The position numbers and the translations under genes are program-made. A stretch of DNA of 64,000 nucleotides. It comes from Candidatus Baldrarchaeum yapensis (GTDB lineage Archaea; Asgardarchaeota; Baldrarchaeia; Baldrarchaeales; Baldrarchaeaceae). The number at the start of each line of letters is the position of its first letter. The first letter of the stretch is position 1. The DNA is taken from positions 18,736-82,735 of the forward strand of contig JAEOSH010000005.1 of NCBI GenBank assembly GCA_016840465.1, given 5' to 3'. The notes under the pieces were generated by a model. It was not told the DNA's origin. It did not search any database and was given only the letters and a program-made list of their open reading frames with translations. Below, piece after piece: positions 47,661 to 55,779 of the stretch.

Positions 47661-47698
47661 AAGGGTCTATAGGGGCAGCCCGTCCCCTATAGACCCTT
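47661..47698. repeat. Perfect 15-bp inverted repeat
   Basis: AAGGGTCTATAGGGG (47661-47675) and CCCCTATAGACCCTT (47684-47698) are exact complements separated by 8 bases. It sits between the decayed transposase and the DUF1847 gene. It could be an element end, a bidirectional terminator (followed by ATGTAAAATT) or an operator. Confidence 0.75.
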
Positions 47699-47744
47699 AT
47701 GTAAAATTATGATTCTAATTTTCCCGGACAGGTGGGTGGTATCG

Positions 47745-48398
47745 GTGAGATGTGCATATTGTAAAGTCTTAGCGTGTGTTTCTGGATCGAAGAACTTCCC
47801 AAAAAATTGTCCGATGTCAAATTTCGCGGATGTGCTCGAGCGCGCTAGAAACGAGTATCAGAGAGATGAGAAGGTGAAGAAAATTGCATCGATAGCAGGA
47901 ATTGTAGAGGCAAGTGGGTATATAGAGTGGCCTCGTTTACGGGAAATAATAGAATTTGCTAGACTTATTGACGCAAGAAAGATAGGACTGGCGTTTTGTA
48001 TAGGTCTGCGTGATGAGGCTGCCGTGGTCTCACAAATACTAGAAAGAGCGGGATTCGAAGTCTACTCGGTCAATTGCAAAGTTGGCAGTATTCCGAAAGA
48101 GGAATTAGGAATTCCCAAAGATTATCAATGGGTCTCGAAAACCGGTTATGTGATAGGATTCGTGACCTGCAATCCGATAGGGCAAGCCATGCTCTTAAAT
48201 GCATATGGCACAGACTTAAATGTGATGTTAGGATTGTGTGTCGGACATGACACCCTCTTTATAAAGTTTTCAGAAGCCCCGGTGACGGTTTTAGCTGCTA
48301 AAGACAGAGCGTTCGGCCATAGTCCTCTTCTGGCGATTTATACGTATTATGGAAAGAAATATCTCGAAAAGTATCTGGAGGAGAAGAGAGAACGATAA
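47745..48398 (+). CDS. DUF1847 cysteine-rich metal-binding protein
   Basis: About 217 residues. An N-terminal CAYC motif is followed by the DUF1847 pattern: ARKIGLAFCIGLRDEA near residue 85, GFVTCNPIGQA near 148 and LGLCVGHDTLFIK near 168. Each Cys is conserved in the family; probably binds a metal cluster. Function unknown. GTG 47745 with GGTGGGTGGT upstream is preferred over the frame start at 47709. Confidence 0.8.
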   Translation: MRCAYCKVLACVSGSKNFPKNCPMSNFADVLERARNEYQRDEKVKKIASIAGIVEASGYIEWPRLREIIEFARLIDARKIGLAFCIGLRDEAAVVSQILERAGFEVYSVNCKVGSIPKEELGIPKDYQWVSKTGYVIGFVTCNPIGQAMLLNAYGTDLNVMLGLCVGHDTLFIKFSEAPVTVLAAKDRAFGHSPLLAIYTYYGKKYLEKYLEEKRER

Positions 48399-48478
48399 TG
48401 GGGTGTTAATTTTCTTCTTTACGAAATTTTTTCTCCAATGGGAATCCTATGGTAGTGATTTCTTCCGAGGTGAATATA

Positions 48479-49342
48479 TTGAGGGTCATTGATATTCACA
48501 TTCACCTAGCACCTCCAGAAGTAATTTCGCCGGGACTATTAGCGGTGTTGAAAAGGTTTGGTGGTCTCGACCCCGATTTCTATACGAGTATCACAAAGAA
48601 TCCCGAGTTTTTTGTGAAATACATGGATGAAAACAATATTCATGCTGTGTGCATAATGTCATATCCTGCTCCTGACGTGATGGGATGGGGTGACGATTTT
48701 GTTGATTTTGTCATGAATTATTCAAAAAATTATCCTGACAGATTGTTGCCATTCGGTTCAGTACATCCACGTTTTTCGGAAAATCCGGTTCCGCGTTTAG
48801 AGGAACTTCTCAGCAAGTACGATATGCGGGGAATAAAATTGCACCCGGTCCATCAACTCTTCAAGCCGAATGACTACAGACCTGAAGAGAGAGGGTTAAA
48901 GAGTTTAGAAAAAATTTATGAGTTTGCTGTCGAAAATGACCTCCCAGTGTTATTTCATACCGGTACAAGTATGTTTCCAAGGGCTAGAAATAAATACGGC
49001 GATCCGATATTTCTGGATGATGTGGCTGTCGATTTTCCGCGAATGAAAATTATAATGAGTCATGGAGGAAGGCCCATTTGGATGCAAACAGCGTTCTTTC
49101 TCCTTAGGAGGCATAAAAACATATTTTTAGATATTTCGGGAATACCTCCACGAAGGTTGTTGACGTATTTCCCAAGGTTTGTGGAAATAGCCGATAGAGC
49201 ACTTTTTGGCAGTGACTGGCCGGGTCCCGGGGTGAAAAGTATAGATTACAATGTAAAGGAATTTTTATCGCTTCCTATTCCGGAGAATATAAAGAAAAAA
49301 GTGCTATTTGAAAACGCACAAAAGTTGCTAGGCATAAAATGA
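48479..49342 (+). CDS. Amidohydrolase family 2 (decarboxylase/hydrolase-like)
   Basis: About 287 residues, TIM-barrel amidohydrolase: IDIHIHLAPPEV at the N terminus (HxH), GIKLHPVHQLF near 120, FHTGT near 162, SHGGRPIWM near 197 and the catalytic Asp in FGSDWPGPG near 254. Family members act on aromatic acids or ACMSD-like substrates. TTG at 48479 is chosen since GAGGTGA lies five bases before it; the longer frame from 48449 has an ATG without site. Convergent with the dehydratase subunits. Confidence 0.83.
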   Translation: MRVIDIHIHLAPPEVISPGLLAVLKRFGGLDPDFYTSITKNPEFFVKYMDENNIHAVCIMSYPAPDVMGWGDDFVDFVMNYSKNYPDRLLPFGSVHPRFSENPVPRLEELLSKYDMRGIKLHPVHQLFKPNDYRPEERGLKSLEKIYEFAVENDLPVLFHTGTSMFPRARNKYGDPIFLDDVAVDFPRMKIIMSHGGRPIWMQTAFFLLRRHKNIFLDISGIPPRRLLTYFPRFVEIADRALFGSDWPGPGVKSIDYNVKEFLSLPIPENIKKKVLFENAQKLLGIK

Positions 49343-49352
49343 ATATAGCATA

Positions 49353-50573
49353 TCATTTCTCCTTTCTGGCTTCTAACATTTCCATAAATGCATCTAACCG
49401 AACCTTAACTTGTGCATCAGAGTACGCCCGCTCGTCTGTGTGATCGGCTTCAATTATTAAACACGGAATATCGTATTCTTTAGAAAGAACTTTCTGTGCG
49501 GCAGGATGAAGCAGGGAGGTTGCCTTACATGACCTGCTTGAAAGCATTATTACGCCGTCGGCATCATATTCCTTCATTACCTTTACTATCCATTCTACTG
49601 TCCACTCACCTGGCAGGTTTATCGGGTTAAAAAGAGATTTGTACGCGAGAGACTCAAGAGGTTTTGAGGGATCTGGCTTATAAATCCCCCATGTTGCAGT
49701 ATATAGTTCATACACAAACACAGCACCATATTTCTCTTCAAGATAGTTGAATAGTCTTAGATTATGCCAATAGGGAATGCCGCTTAGCACAAGTCTGTAT
49801 TTTTCTTCATCGACGACTCCAATTCCTTCTTTGACTCTATTTTTGACCTCTTCATATAGCATCTTGTAATATTCTACGGCATCTCTTGCACCTGCAGATA
49901 CTACGTATGGAAACATAGCCGCGGACGCATCTGTAACTCCCATTGGACATGGTTTATTCTTTCTTAGATCTAAGGACTTATGCCACAGCTCCGCGGCCTT
50001 TCTTGATAGTTCCACGGAACTTCTAAGTCTGTTGATGTCCAGAGACTCTCCTGTTATTTTTTCTAACTCTTCAATCAACGATACAAGCTGATCCTTAACG
50101 TATTCTATATGATATTTTTCTATTTTATCGGTTATTCTTGGACAGTCCAAGATAAGTAGTGGTTTTTTGAGATAGTGAGACATCACTTGCCACCATTTTA
50201 GATAAATGGAACACACGTTCTTCGTAGACAATAAAAAGTCGGGTTTTTCCATTCCACCGAGTGGGGCCTTTCCACCAAGTAAAAATCCTATGACACATCG
50301 CGCGTAGGAGCACAAGTCCTGAAGATAACCATCCGCCTCCGATTTTCTGAACAATTCCATTGTTTCTTTCCTCACAGCACAAACACATGCGTAGTTTTCG
50401 GGAAAAAGTGGTTGAATGTCCATTGCATACAGTATTTCTATAGGTGGAGGTACTGCAGTGCACCAAGCCACCCATTTATTCCGCCTATGCGCTTCTATAG
50501 CCGAGAGATAATGTGCAATTACGAAGTTCGTGATTCTCCTTGCCGCCCTAAGGGACCTCCTCACTTTTTTCAT
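49353..50573 (-). CDS. 2-hydroxyacyl-CoA dehydratase/benzoyl-CoA reductase-type subunit (HgdB-like, larger)
   Basis: 406 residues matching the D-family dehydratase subunits: KWVAWCTAVPPPIEILYAM near residue 35 (first Cys), ADGYLQDLCSYARCVIGFLL near 80, VIMLSSRSCKATSLLHP near 350 and PCLIIEADHTDER near 372. In known enzymes the conserved Cys bind a [4Fe-4S] cluster. Works with the upstream subunit (eight bases away; GGTGA before the start includes that gene's stop). The ATP-dependent activator (HgdC/BadF type) is not in the window. Confidence 0.85.
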   Translation of the reverse strand: MKKVRRSLRAARRITNFVIAHYLSAIEAHRRNKWVAWCTAVPPPIEILYAMDIQPLFPENYACVCAVRKETMELFRKSEADGYLQDLCSYARCVIGFLLGGKAPLGGMEKPDFLLSTKNVCSIYLKWWQVMSHYLKKPLLILDCPRITDKIEKYHIEYVKDQLVSLIEELEKITGESLDINRLRSSVELSRKAAELWHKSLDLRKNKPCPMGVTDASAAMFPYVVSAGARDAVEYYKMLYEEVKNRVKEGIGVVDEEKYRLVLSGIPYWHNLRLFNYLEEKYGAVFVYELYTATWGIYKPDPSKPLESLAYKSLFNPINLPGEWTVEWIVKVMKEYDADGVIMLSSRSCKATSLLHPAAQKVLSKEYDIPCLIIEADHTDERAYSDAQVKVRLDAFMEMLEARKEK

Positions 50574-50580
50574 GACGCTA

Positions 50581-51672
50581 TCACCTTAACATTTCTATGA
50601 ATGCCTCAACTCTATTTCTCAGAATTGCAGCAGAAAAGGGAAATTCGTATTCTAGAAGTAGTGAGGGAATGCCCTCTTCTTCTAGCATTCTCCGTAAGAT
50701 CGGATAATCAAAAAGATAGGGATCACAGAACTTCCTTATTAGGAAAATGACTCCTGAGGCATCAAACTCTTTTGCCAACTTCAGTATATACTCGGCGCGA
50801 TCCTCTACAGAGTGCCTATACGGCGATGGAGTCATGAGATAGTGTTCTGCTATACCAGCGAAGATGTCTTTTCTCACCGCTAGATCCTGTGAAAAGTGCC
50901 TCGATCCTATATCCATGTCATCGGCTACTATTAAGCCTCCGGATTCCTCTATAAGTTCTATGAGAGCAACATTCTCCACCATATGACCGGAAACTAGTAG
51001 TCTCACGCCCTCCTTTTTTGTCCCCCATTTCTCAATATTCCCTAATATTGAATTTAGCATGTCTATATGATGTTCGACGGGCATAAAAAATGCTGCAAGC
51101 ATAAGTTTAAAGAAATCAGTACCGCTAAAGGGAGGACTATTGGATTTTCTCATATTGTTCAATTTTCTTAACAACTTTCTTTGTTCATTGAACTTTGTTA
51201 TGGAATCCTTTAAGATTTCCTCGGAAGATTGTGATAATGAAAGTTCTTTAAGGAACTCCCATAATTTTATGATTTCTCCCTTGAAGTAATTCAAAGATTT
51301 GTCATCCTTTTTAGGTGGATAATGAAACAGATACAGTTTACGATTCGGATCCGTCAATTTGACAATATTGTATAATGACCACAATGAGTCACAGATATCT
51401 GGTATTATGAATGCCTTTACGAAGTCTAAATCCCCTGAAAGAAACTTTTGCAGCACCGAACGTGATAGTGAACACGCAAATGTGTGCATATAGGCGTCAG
51501 CCGCAGAGAAGTCTTCTGACATTATTATTAATGGGAATTGCTGCAAATTTGCGGCGTGTATCAGTTCTATGGGCACACCTACAGGGAAAAAAGCTACGAC
51601 GTTCCTTCCGCAACTCTGTGCTGTTTTTTTCACATATTGAATGGGATCATTAAGCAAATCATCGATATTCAT
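50581..51672 (-). CDS. 2-hydroxyacyl-CoA dehydratase-type subunit (second)
   Basis: 363 residues, same family but more divergent: NVVAFFPVGVPIELIHAANL near residue 25, HTFACSLSRSVLQKFL near 62, FIIPDICDSLWSLY near 88, and GVIFLIRKFCDPYLFDYP near 315. Three Cys positions typical of cluster binding remain. Paired with the following gene as an alpha/beta complex. Reactions by relatives include dehydration of 2-hydroxyacyl-CoA and ATP-driven reduction of aromatic acyl-CoA; the substrate here is unknown. Confidence 0.82.
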   Translation of the reverse strand: MNIDDLLNDPIQYVKKTAQSCGRNVVAFFPVGVPIELIHAANLQQFPLIIMSEDFSAADAYMHTFACSLSRSVLQKFLSGDLDFVKAFIIPDICDSLWSLYNIVKLTDPNRKLYLFHYPPKKDDKSLNYFKGEIIKLWEFLKELSLSQSSEEILKDSITKFNEQRKLLRKLNNMRKSNSPPFSGTDFFKLMLAAFFMPVEHHIDMLNSILGNIEKWGTKKEGVRLLVSGHMVENVALIELIEESGGLIVADDMDIGSRHFSQDLAVRKDIFAGIAEHYLMTPSPYRHSVEDRAEYILKLAKEFDASGVIFLIRKFCDPYLFDYPILRRMLEEEGIPSLLLEYEFPFSAAILRNRVEAFIEMLR

Positions 51673-51899
51673 ATATCACGTACCCCGTTTTCGATCCAAT
51701 ACATCTTCGGAAGATGCACCATGCCGTACAATAATTATCGAGCGGTGATGCAATTTTAATGCTATGCTTTTCAGAGTATTTCCGACAAGACTCGCTACAT
51801 TCTTTTCATCGGAATCTCGAGGGAAACCATTCATGTTTTAAAGTCTTTTGACCATTAATGATTACAACGTTGAGTCAGCAATTCTCGGAGAGGGTTCTT

Positions 51900-53072
51900 A
51901 TGGCGCGTGTGTCCGTTGTACGGGTGAAGAATGATAACGTCGAGGCAGCTGTTAGAGAGGCCATAGAGATGGCTGGAGATTTTGATATAGGTTCTGGGGA
52001 GAAAATTCTAATAAAGCCCAATTTATGTTGCGATAAACCATCTGGTAGCGGTGTAGTTACGAACATGTCGGTAGTCGCGGCCGTTGTGAAAGTTGTTAGG
52101 GAAATGGGTGCAAAACCTCTAGTTGGAGATATACCAATCGTAGGATTCGATCCACAACACGTGTATGATGCCTTAGGCGTTAAGGAGATTGTTGAAAAGG
52201 CTGGTGGTGAATTTATAGACTTAAGTAAAGAGGAAAGGATCGTAATACAGATTCCGAATGCAAGAAAATTGCGCAGAGTGAAAATAGTGAAGACAACTTT
52301 TGAAGTCGATGGTATTATAAGTGTTCCGGTGTTAAAAACGCATTTCTTCACAGGAGTCACCCTTTCAATAAAGAATTTGAAGGGGTTGACCGATCAAGAT
52401 CAACGAACAAGGATCCACGTGTTGGGGCTTAATACTCCCATTGTTGATCTTCTGCAGGTTCTTAGAAATCAAATAAGGTATGTGATCATCGATGGAACTT
52501 ACGTTGCACGACAAATAAAGCCAAGTGGACCGTATTACGGACCAACGGAACCTAAAGACATAACGAAACTCGATTTGATAATTGCAGGAAGGGATCCTGT
52601 AGCTGTAGATGCGGTAGGAGCACAAATTATGGGCTTTAATCCTAAGGATATAGCAATGTTAAGGGAGGCCGCGGAAAGGGGGTTAGGTGAAATAGAAAAC
52701 ATAGAAATTGTTGGTGAGATGCCGGGTGCAGTTGGAAAGTTTGAAACCACACTTTTAGGGAAGATTATGAGGTTTCTAAACAAGTTTTGGACGTCAAGAA
52801 TCTTTAACCCATTGGTTCATCCATTAGCCAAGAAATTGTTTGGACCGGAGATTGTTGCATACAGACAAGTGATGAAGGAAATGGAAACCGGAAAGAAGGG
52901 AGAGGTCGTTCTCACGGGAGAGTGTGATGGCTGTGGTATTTGTGTGCGCTCCTGCAAGGTTGGAAACATAAAACTGGTGAACAATAAACCAGTAATAGGT
53001 GACAAATGCATTAAATGCTTCATATGCGTGGAGGCGTGTCCTAAAGGAGCGTTGTCAATAGTGGGACTTTAA
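51900..53072 (+). CDS. DUF362 protein with C-terminal 2[4Fe-4S] ferredoxin domain
   Basis: About 390 residues. The DUF362 core has GEKILIKPNLCCDKPSGSGV near residue 35, VGDIPIVGFD, GIISVPVLKTHFFTGVTLSI and IAGRDPVAVDAVG. The C terminus carries CDGCGICVRSCKVG and CIKCFICVEACPKG for two [4Fe-4S] clusters. ATG 51900 follows GGAGAGG. Divergent from the dehydratase subunits and convergent with the Kor gamma gene (overlap of four bases). An electron carrier to or from the neighbouring complexes is an inference. Confidence 0.88.
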   Translation: MARVSVVRVKNDNVEAAVREAIEMAGDFDIGSGEKILIKPNLCCDKPSGSGVVTNMSVVAAVVKVVREMGAKPLVGDIPIVGFDPQHVYDALGVKEIVEKAGGEFIDLSKEERIVIQIPNARKLRRVKIVKTTFEVDGIISVPVLKTHFFTGVTLSIKNLKGLTDQDQRTRIHVLGLNTPIVDLLQVLRNQIRYVIIDGTYVARQIKPSGPYYGPTEPKDITKLDLIIAGRDPVAVDAVGAQIMGFNPKDIAMLREAAERGLGEIENIEIVGEMPGAVGKFETTLLGKIMRFLNKFWTSRIFNPLVHPLAKKLFGPEIVAYRQVMKEMETGKKGEVVLTGECDGCGICVRSCKVGNIKLVNNKPVIGDKCIKCFICVEACPKGALSIVGL

Positions 53073-53611
53073 AAATATCTTTTTGCATAATCTATTCCCC
53101 GTTCAAGCGCCACAATATTTATTTCTCGATGCTTTTCGGAAATCATATCAGTAATTGCGGCAATTACGGCCTCTTTGGACACTATATTCGTGACAGCAAT
53201 CATCGCACCGAGCATTATCATGTTAGCAACCAACAACACTCCTATTTCTTTCTCCGCTATATCATAAGCAGGAATTCCATATTTTTTAACATCAATACGG
53301 GTTGGTGGCGATACGAGTCTCGATTCGAAGAATATTAGCGCTCCGCTTTTTGCGATTTTTTCATATTTTTCTAGAGCATCTTGAGACATCACAACAAGAA
53401 TATCGGGATTTAATACATTGGTATAGAGAATTTCCTCGTCACTTATTATAACCTCAGAACGACTCGGACCTCCCCTAGCTTCTGCACCGTAAGATTGTGT
53501 TTGCACAACCTCGTATCCGCAGTAAAGAGCCGCCGCTCTCGCCAAGATTATACCTGCGAGAACCATTCCCTGACCGCCACGTCCTGCCATTATGATTTCG
53601 TATCTGACCAT
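53069..53611 (-). CDS. korC: 2-oxoacid:ferredoxin oxidoreductase, gamma subunit
   Basis: 180 residues: MAGRGGQGMVLAGIILARAA at the start, SYGAEARGGPSRSEVIIS near 40, typical of the gamma subunit that joins CoA-dependent oxidation. It completes the Kor operon with the alpha and beta genes; starts two bases after korB. The substrate (2-oxoglutarate or branched/aryl 2-oxoacid) cannot be decided from this. Confidence 0.92.
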   Translation of the reverse strand: MVRYEIIMAGRGGQGMVLAGIILARAAALYCGYEVVQTQSYGAEARGGPSRSEVIISDEEILYTNVLNPDILVVMSQDALEKYEKIAKSGALIFFESRLVSPPTRIDVKKYGIPAYDIAEKEIGVLLVANMIMLGAMIAVTNIVSKEAVIAAITDMISEKHREINIVALERGIDYAKRYF

Positions 53612-53613
53612 TT

Positions 53614-54471
53614 TTAGGCCCTCATTTCAAGTTCTAACCAATCTAAGTGCGGCCTTAAGACTTTTATTTCTCCTCTTTCAACTCCCCTTATCAACTTATG
53701 GTATTCTTCGCAGAATTCGGGTTTCTCTACGTCTATAAACTCTCCAATTACTAGTTTTCCGCGTATTTCTTCTTTGCTCATCCTTTTTGCCTTCTTTATA
53801 TGCACTACACGCTCTTCGAAGAACCTTATTAGGTCTATAGAGGTTGGCATGTCATTTCTTCTGCCGAAGCCGGTTGGACAAGGCGATACTACCTCTATGT
53901 AGCAGAACCCCCTTTTAACGAAGGCCTTTTTCAAGCTCATTATTAATTGTCGAACTCTCCTCACGGTCCATCTTGCAACGTATACGGCACCTGCACTTGC
54001 GACGAGCTCACACAAGTCGAAGAATCCTTCGATGTTCCCGTATGGCGAGGTATAAGTATAGGCACCAATAGGTGTTGTTGGAGAAAACTGGCCCCCTGTC
54101 AGCCCGTAATTCAAATTGTTGATGCATATAGTTTTTATGTCTATGTTTCTTCTAGCAGCGTGTATTAGGTGTCCTAAACCTATGGCTCCACTATCACCAT
54201 CACCAGTAAAGACAATAACCATCAGGTCTGGTCTGTAAAGCTTTATTCCTGTCGCAAATGCAAGAGCCCGCCCATGTGTTGTATGAAGAGAGTCCGCCTT
54301 TATGTAACCAGGTATTCTCCCCGAGCAACCAATTCCTCCCACAAACACTATTTTGTTCATGTCAAGTTTTAGTTCGTCTATTGCTCGGAGAACTGCACCG
54401 AGAATGATGCCATTTCCACAACCGGGGCAGAATATAGTTGGTAGTCTATCCTCACGCAGGTACTTCCTCAT
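53614..54471 (-). CDS. korB: 2-oxoacid:ferredoxin oxidoreductase, beta subunit (TPP-binding)
   Basis: 285 residues. CPGCGNGIILGAVLRAI at the start (cluster-type CxxC), then the TPP motif VFTGDGDSGAIGLGHLIHA near residue 85 and NLNYGLTGGQFSPTTP. No internal ferredoxin domain, so it uses an external carrier. Start ATG 54471 overlaps the alpha stop (ATGA); the frame extends to TTG 54486. Confidence 0.93.
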   Translation of the reverse strand: MRKYLREDRLPTIFCPGCGNGIILGAVLRAIDELKLDMNKIVFVGGIGCSGRIPGYIKADSLHTTHGRALAFATGIKLYRPDLMVIVFTGDGDSGAIGLGHLIHAARRNIDIKTICINNLNYGLTGGQFSPTTPIGAYTYTSPYGNIEGFFDLCELVASAGAVYVARWTVRRVRQLIMSLKKAFVKRGFCYIEVVSPCPTGFGRRNDMPTSIDLIRFFEERVVHIKKAKRMSKEEIRGKLVIGEFIDVEKPEFCEEYHKLIRGVERGEIKVLRPHLDWLELEMRA

Positions 54472-55592
54472 AGGATGACTTCGCAACCTCCATCCCCCTT
54501 TATTATTTTCTTTGCGACTATTTTTAGCTCTGATGGTGTAAACGGCTCTCCACCTATTTTACTCACTAAAATTATATCTGATACGTCCCTCAATGCCGCT
54601 TTTACGAAATGATATATTTGTCCCTGATTGTATTCCACGACCATAACCTTATCGCTATTTATGACATTGCGTAATAGGTCTTCCGGAAAGGGCCATAATG
54701 TTATCAACCTTATGAATCCGACTCTTATTCCCTCTTCTTTTAATTTTATGTAAGCCTCTTTTGCAGCTCTTGCAGAGCTGCCATAACTTATAATTGTCAG
54801 GTCTTGCTGCTCACATGTTTTTTCGTACTTTAACATTATAATATCATCGATGTTATCCAAGATCTTAGATCTTAGTCTCCCGAGAAGCTTCCTGTATACG
54901 TTCGGGTCATCAGATGGATAACCGCGCTCATCATGGGCCAGTCCTGTAACGTGTACACTGGTACCCCTTCCGAAAATAGGCTTATGACTCCTCTCTATTT
55001 CCTCTCTTATTAGTTCGACTTCCTCCTCGTCGGGCACGACTACATTCTCTCTCATATGTGCTATTATGGCATCGCTTAGCAGAATTACCGGAGTTTTGTA
55101 TTTTGTAGCTTTTCTGAAAGCCTCCATTGTTAAATTAAGACATTCCTGTACGCTCCAAGGTGCGTATACTATTAACTCTCCGTCGCCGTGATGACCCCAC
55201 CTCGCCTGCATGACATCCCCTTGGCTGTGCAATGTCGGTTGCCCCGTTGAGGGTCCTCCTCGCATTACATCAACTATAACCACGGGAACTTCACACATTA
55301 TTGCGAAGCCTAGATTTTCCTGCATTAGGCTGAAGCCTGGCCCGGAGGTTGCAGTCATAGCTTTTGCTCCAACAAGGGAGGCACCTATTGCCGCCGCTAA
55401 ACTTCCCATTTCATCTTCCATTTGCACGAACTTTCCGCCCCGCTTTGGTAGCTTTAATGCCATCAGTTCCACAATTTCGCTAGCGGGGGTTATGGGATAT
55501 CCTGCAAAGAAGTCACAGCCTGCGAGTAACGCGCCTTCCACCACTGCCTCGTTTCCTTGCATGAAGTCGACTCTGCCCTTCCACATGCGCAC
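54468..55592 (-). CDS. korA: 2-oxoacid:ferredoxin oxidoreductase, alpha subunit
   Basis: About 374 residues. GNEAVVEGALLAGCDFFAGY then PITPASEIVEL near residue 30, MEDEMGSLAAAIGAS, TATSGPGFSLMQENLG and RGGPSTGQPT, all diagnostic. C-terminal domain ends VKAALRDVSDIILVSKIGG. GTG 55592 has GGAGG seven bases upstream (ATG 55586 is an alternative). First gene of the Kor operon. Confidence 0.93.
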   Translation of the reverse strand: MRMWKGRVDFMQGNEAVVEGALLAGCDFFAGYPITPASEIVELMALKLPKRGGKFVQMEDEMGSLAAAIGASLVGAKAMTATSGPGFSLMQENLGFAIMCEVPVVIVDVMRGGPSTGQPTLHSQGDVMQARWGHHGDGELIVYAPWSVQECLNLTMEAFRKATKYKTPVILLSDAIIAHMRENVVVPDEEEVELIREEIERSHKPIFGRGTSVHVTGLAHDERGYPSDDPNVYRKLLGRLRSKILDNIDDIIMLKYEKTCEQQDLTIISYGSSARAAKEAYIKLKEEGIRVGFIRLITLWPFPEDLLRNVINSDKVMVVEYNQGQIYHFVKAALRDVSDIILVSKIGGEPFTPSELKIVAKKIIKGDGGCEVIL

Positions 55593-55779
55593 ATAAAGTC
55601 CTCCGGTTAATAGAATTCGGCAAGTATAATAGTAAAGCAAATGGCGACTTTAACTATATGTATGGGGAAAGTGTGCCATCTTTGTGTATATTTTGCAAGA
55701 TACTCGTGCCTTTTACTTGTTTTAATGGCATATAGAAATACACTTTGATAAAATACCACCTTTACGTAGGTAAAGTCGA

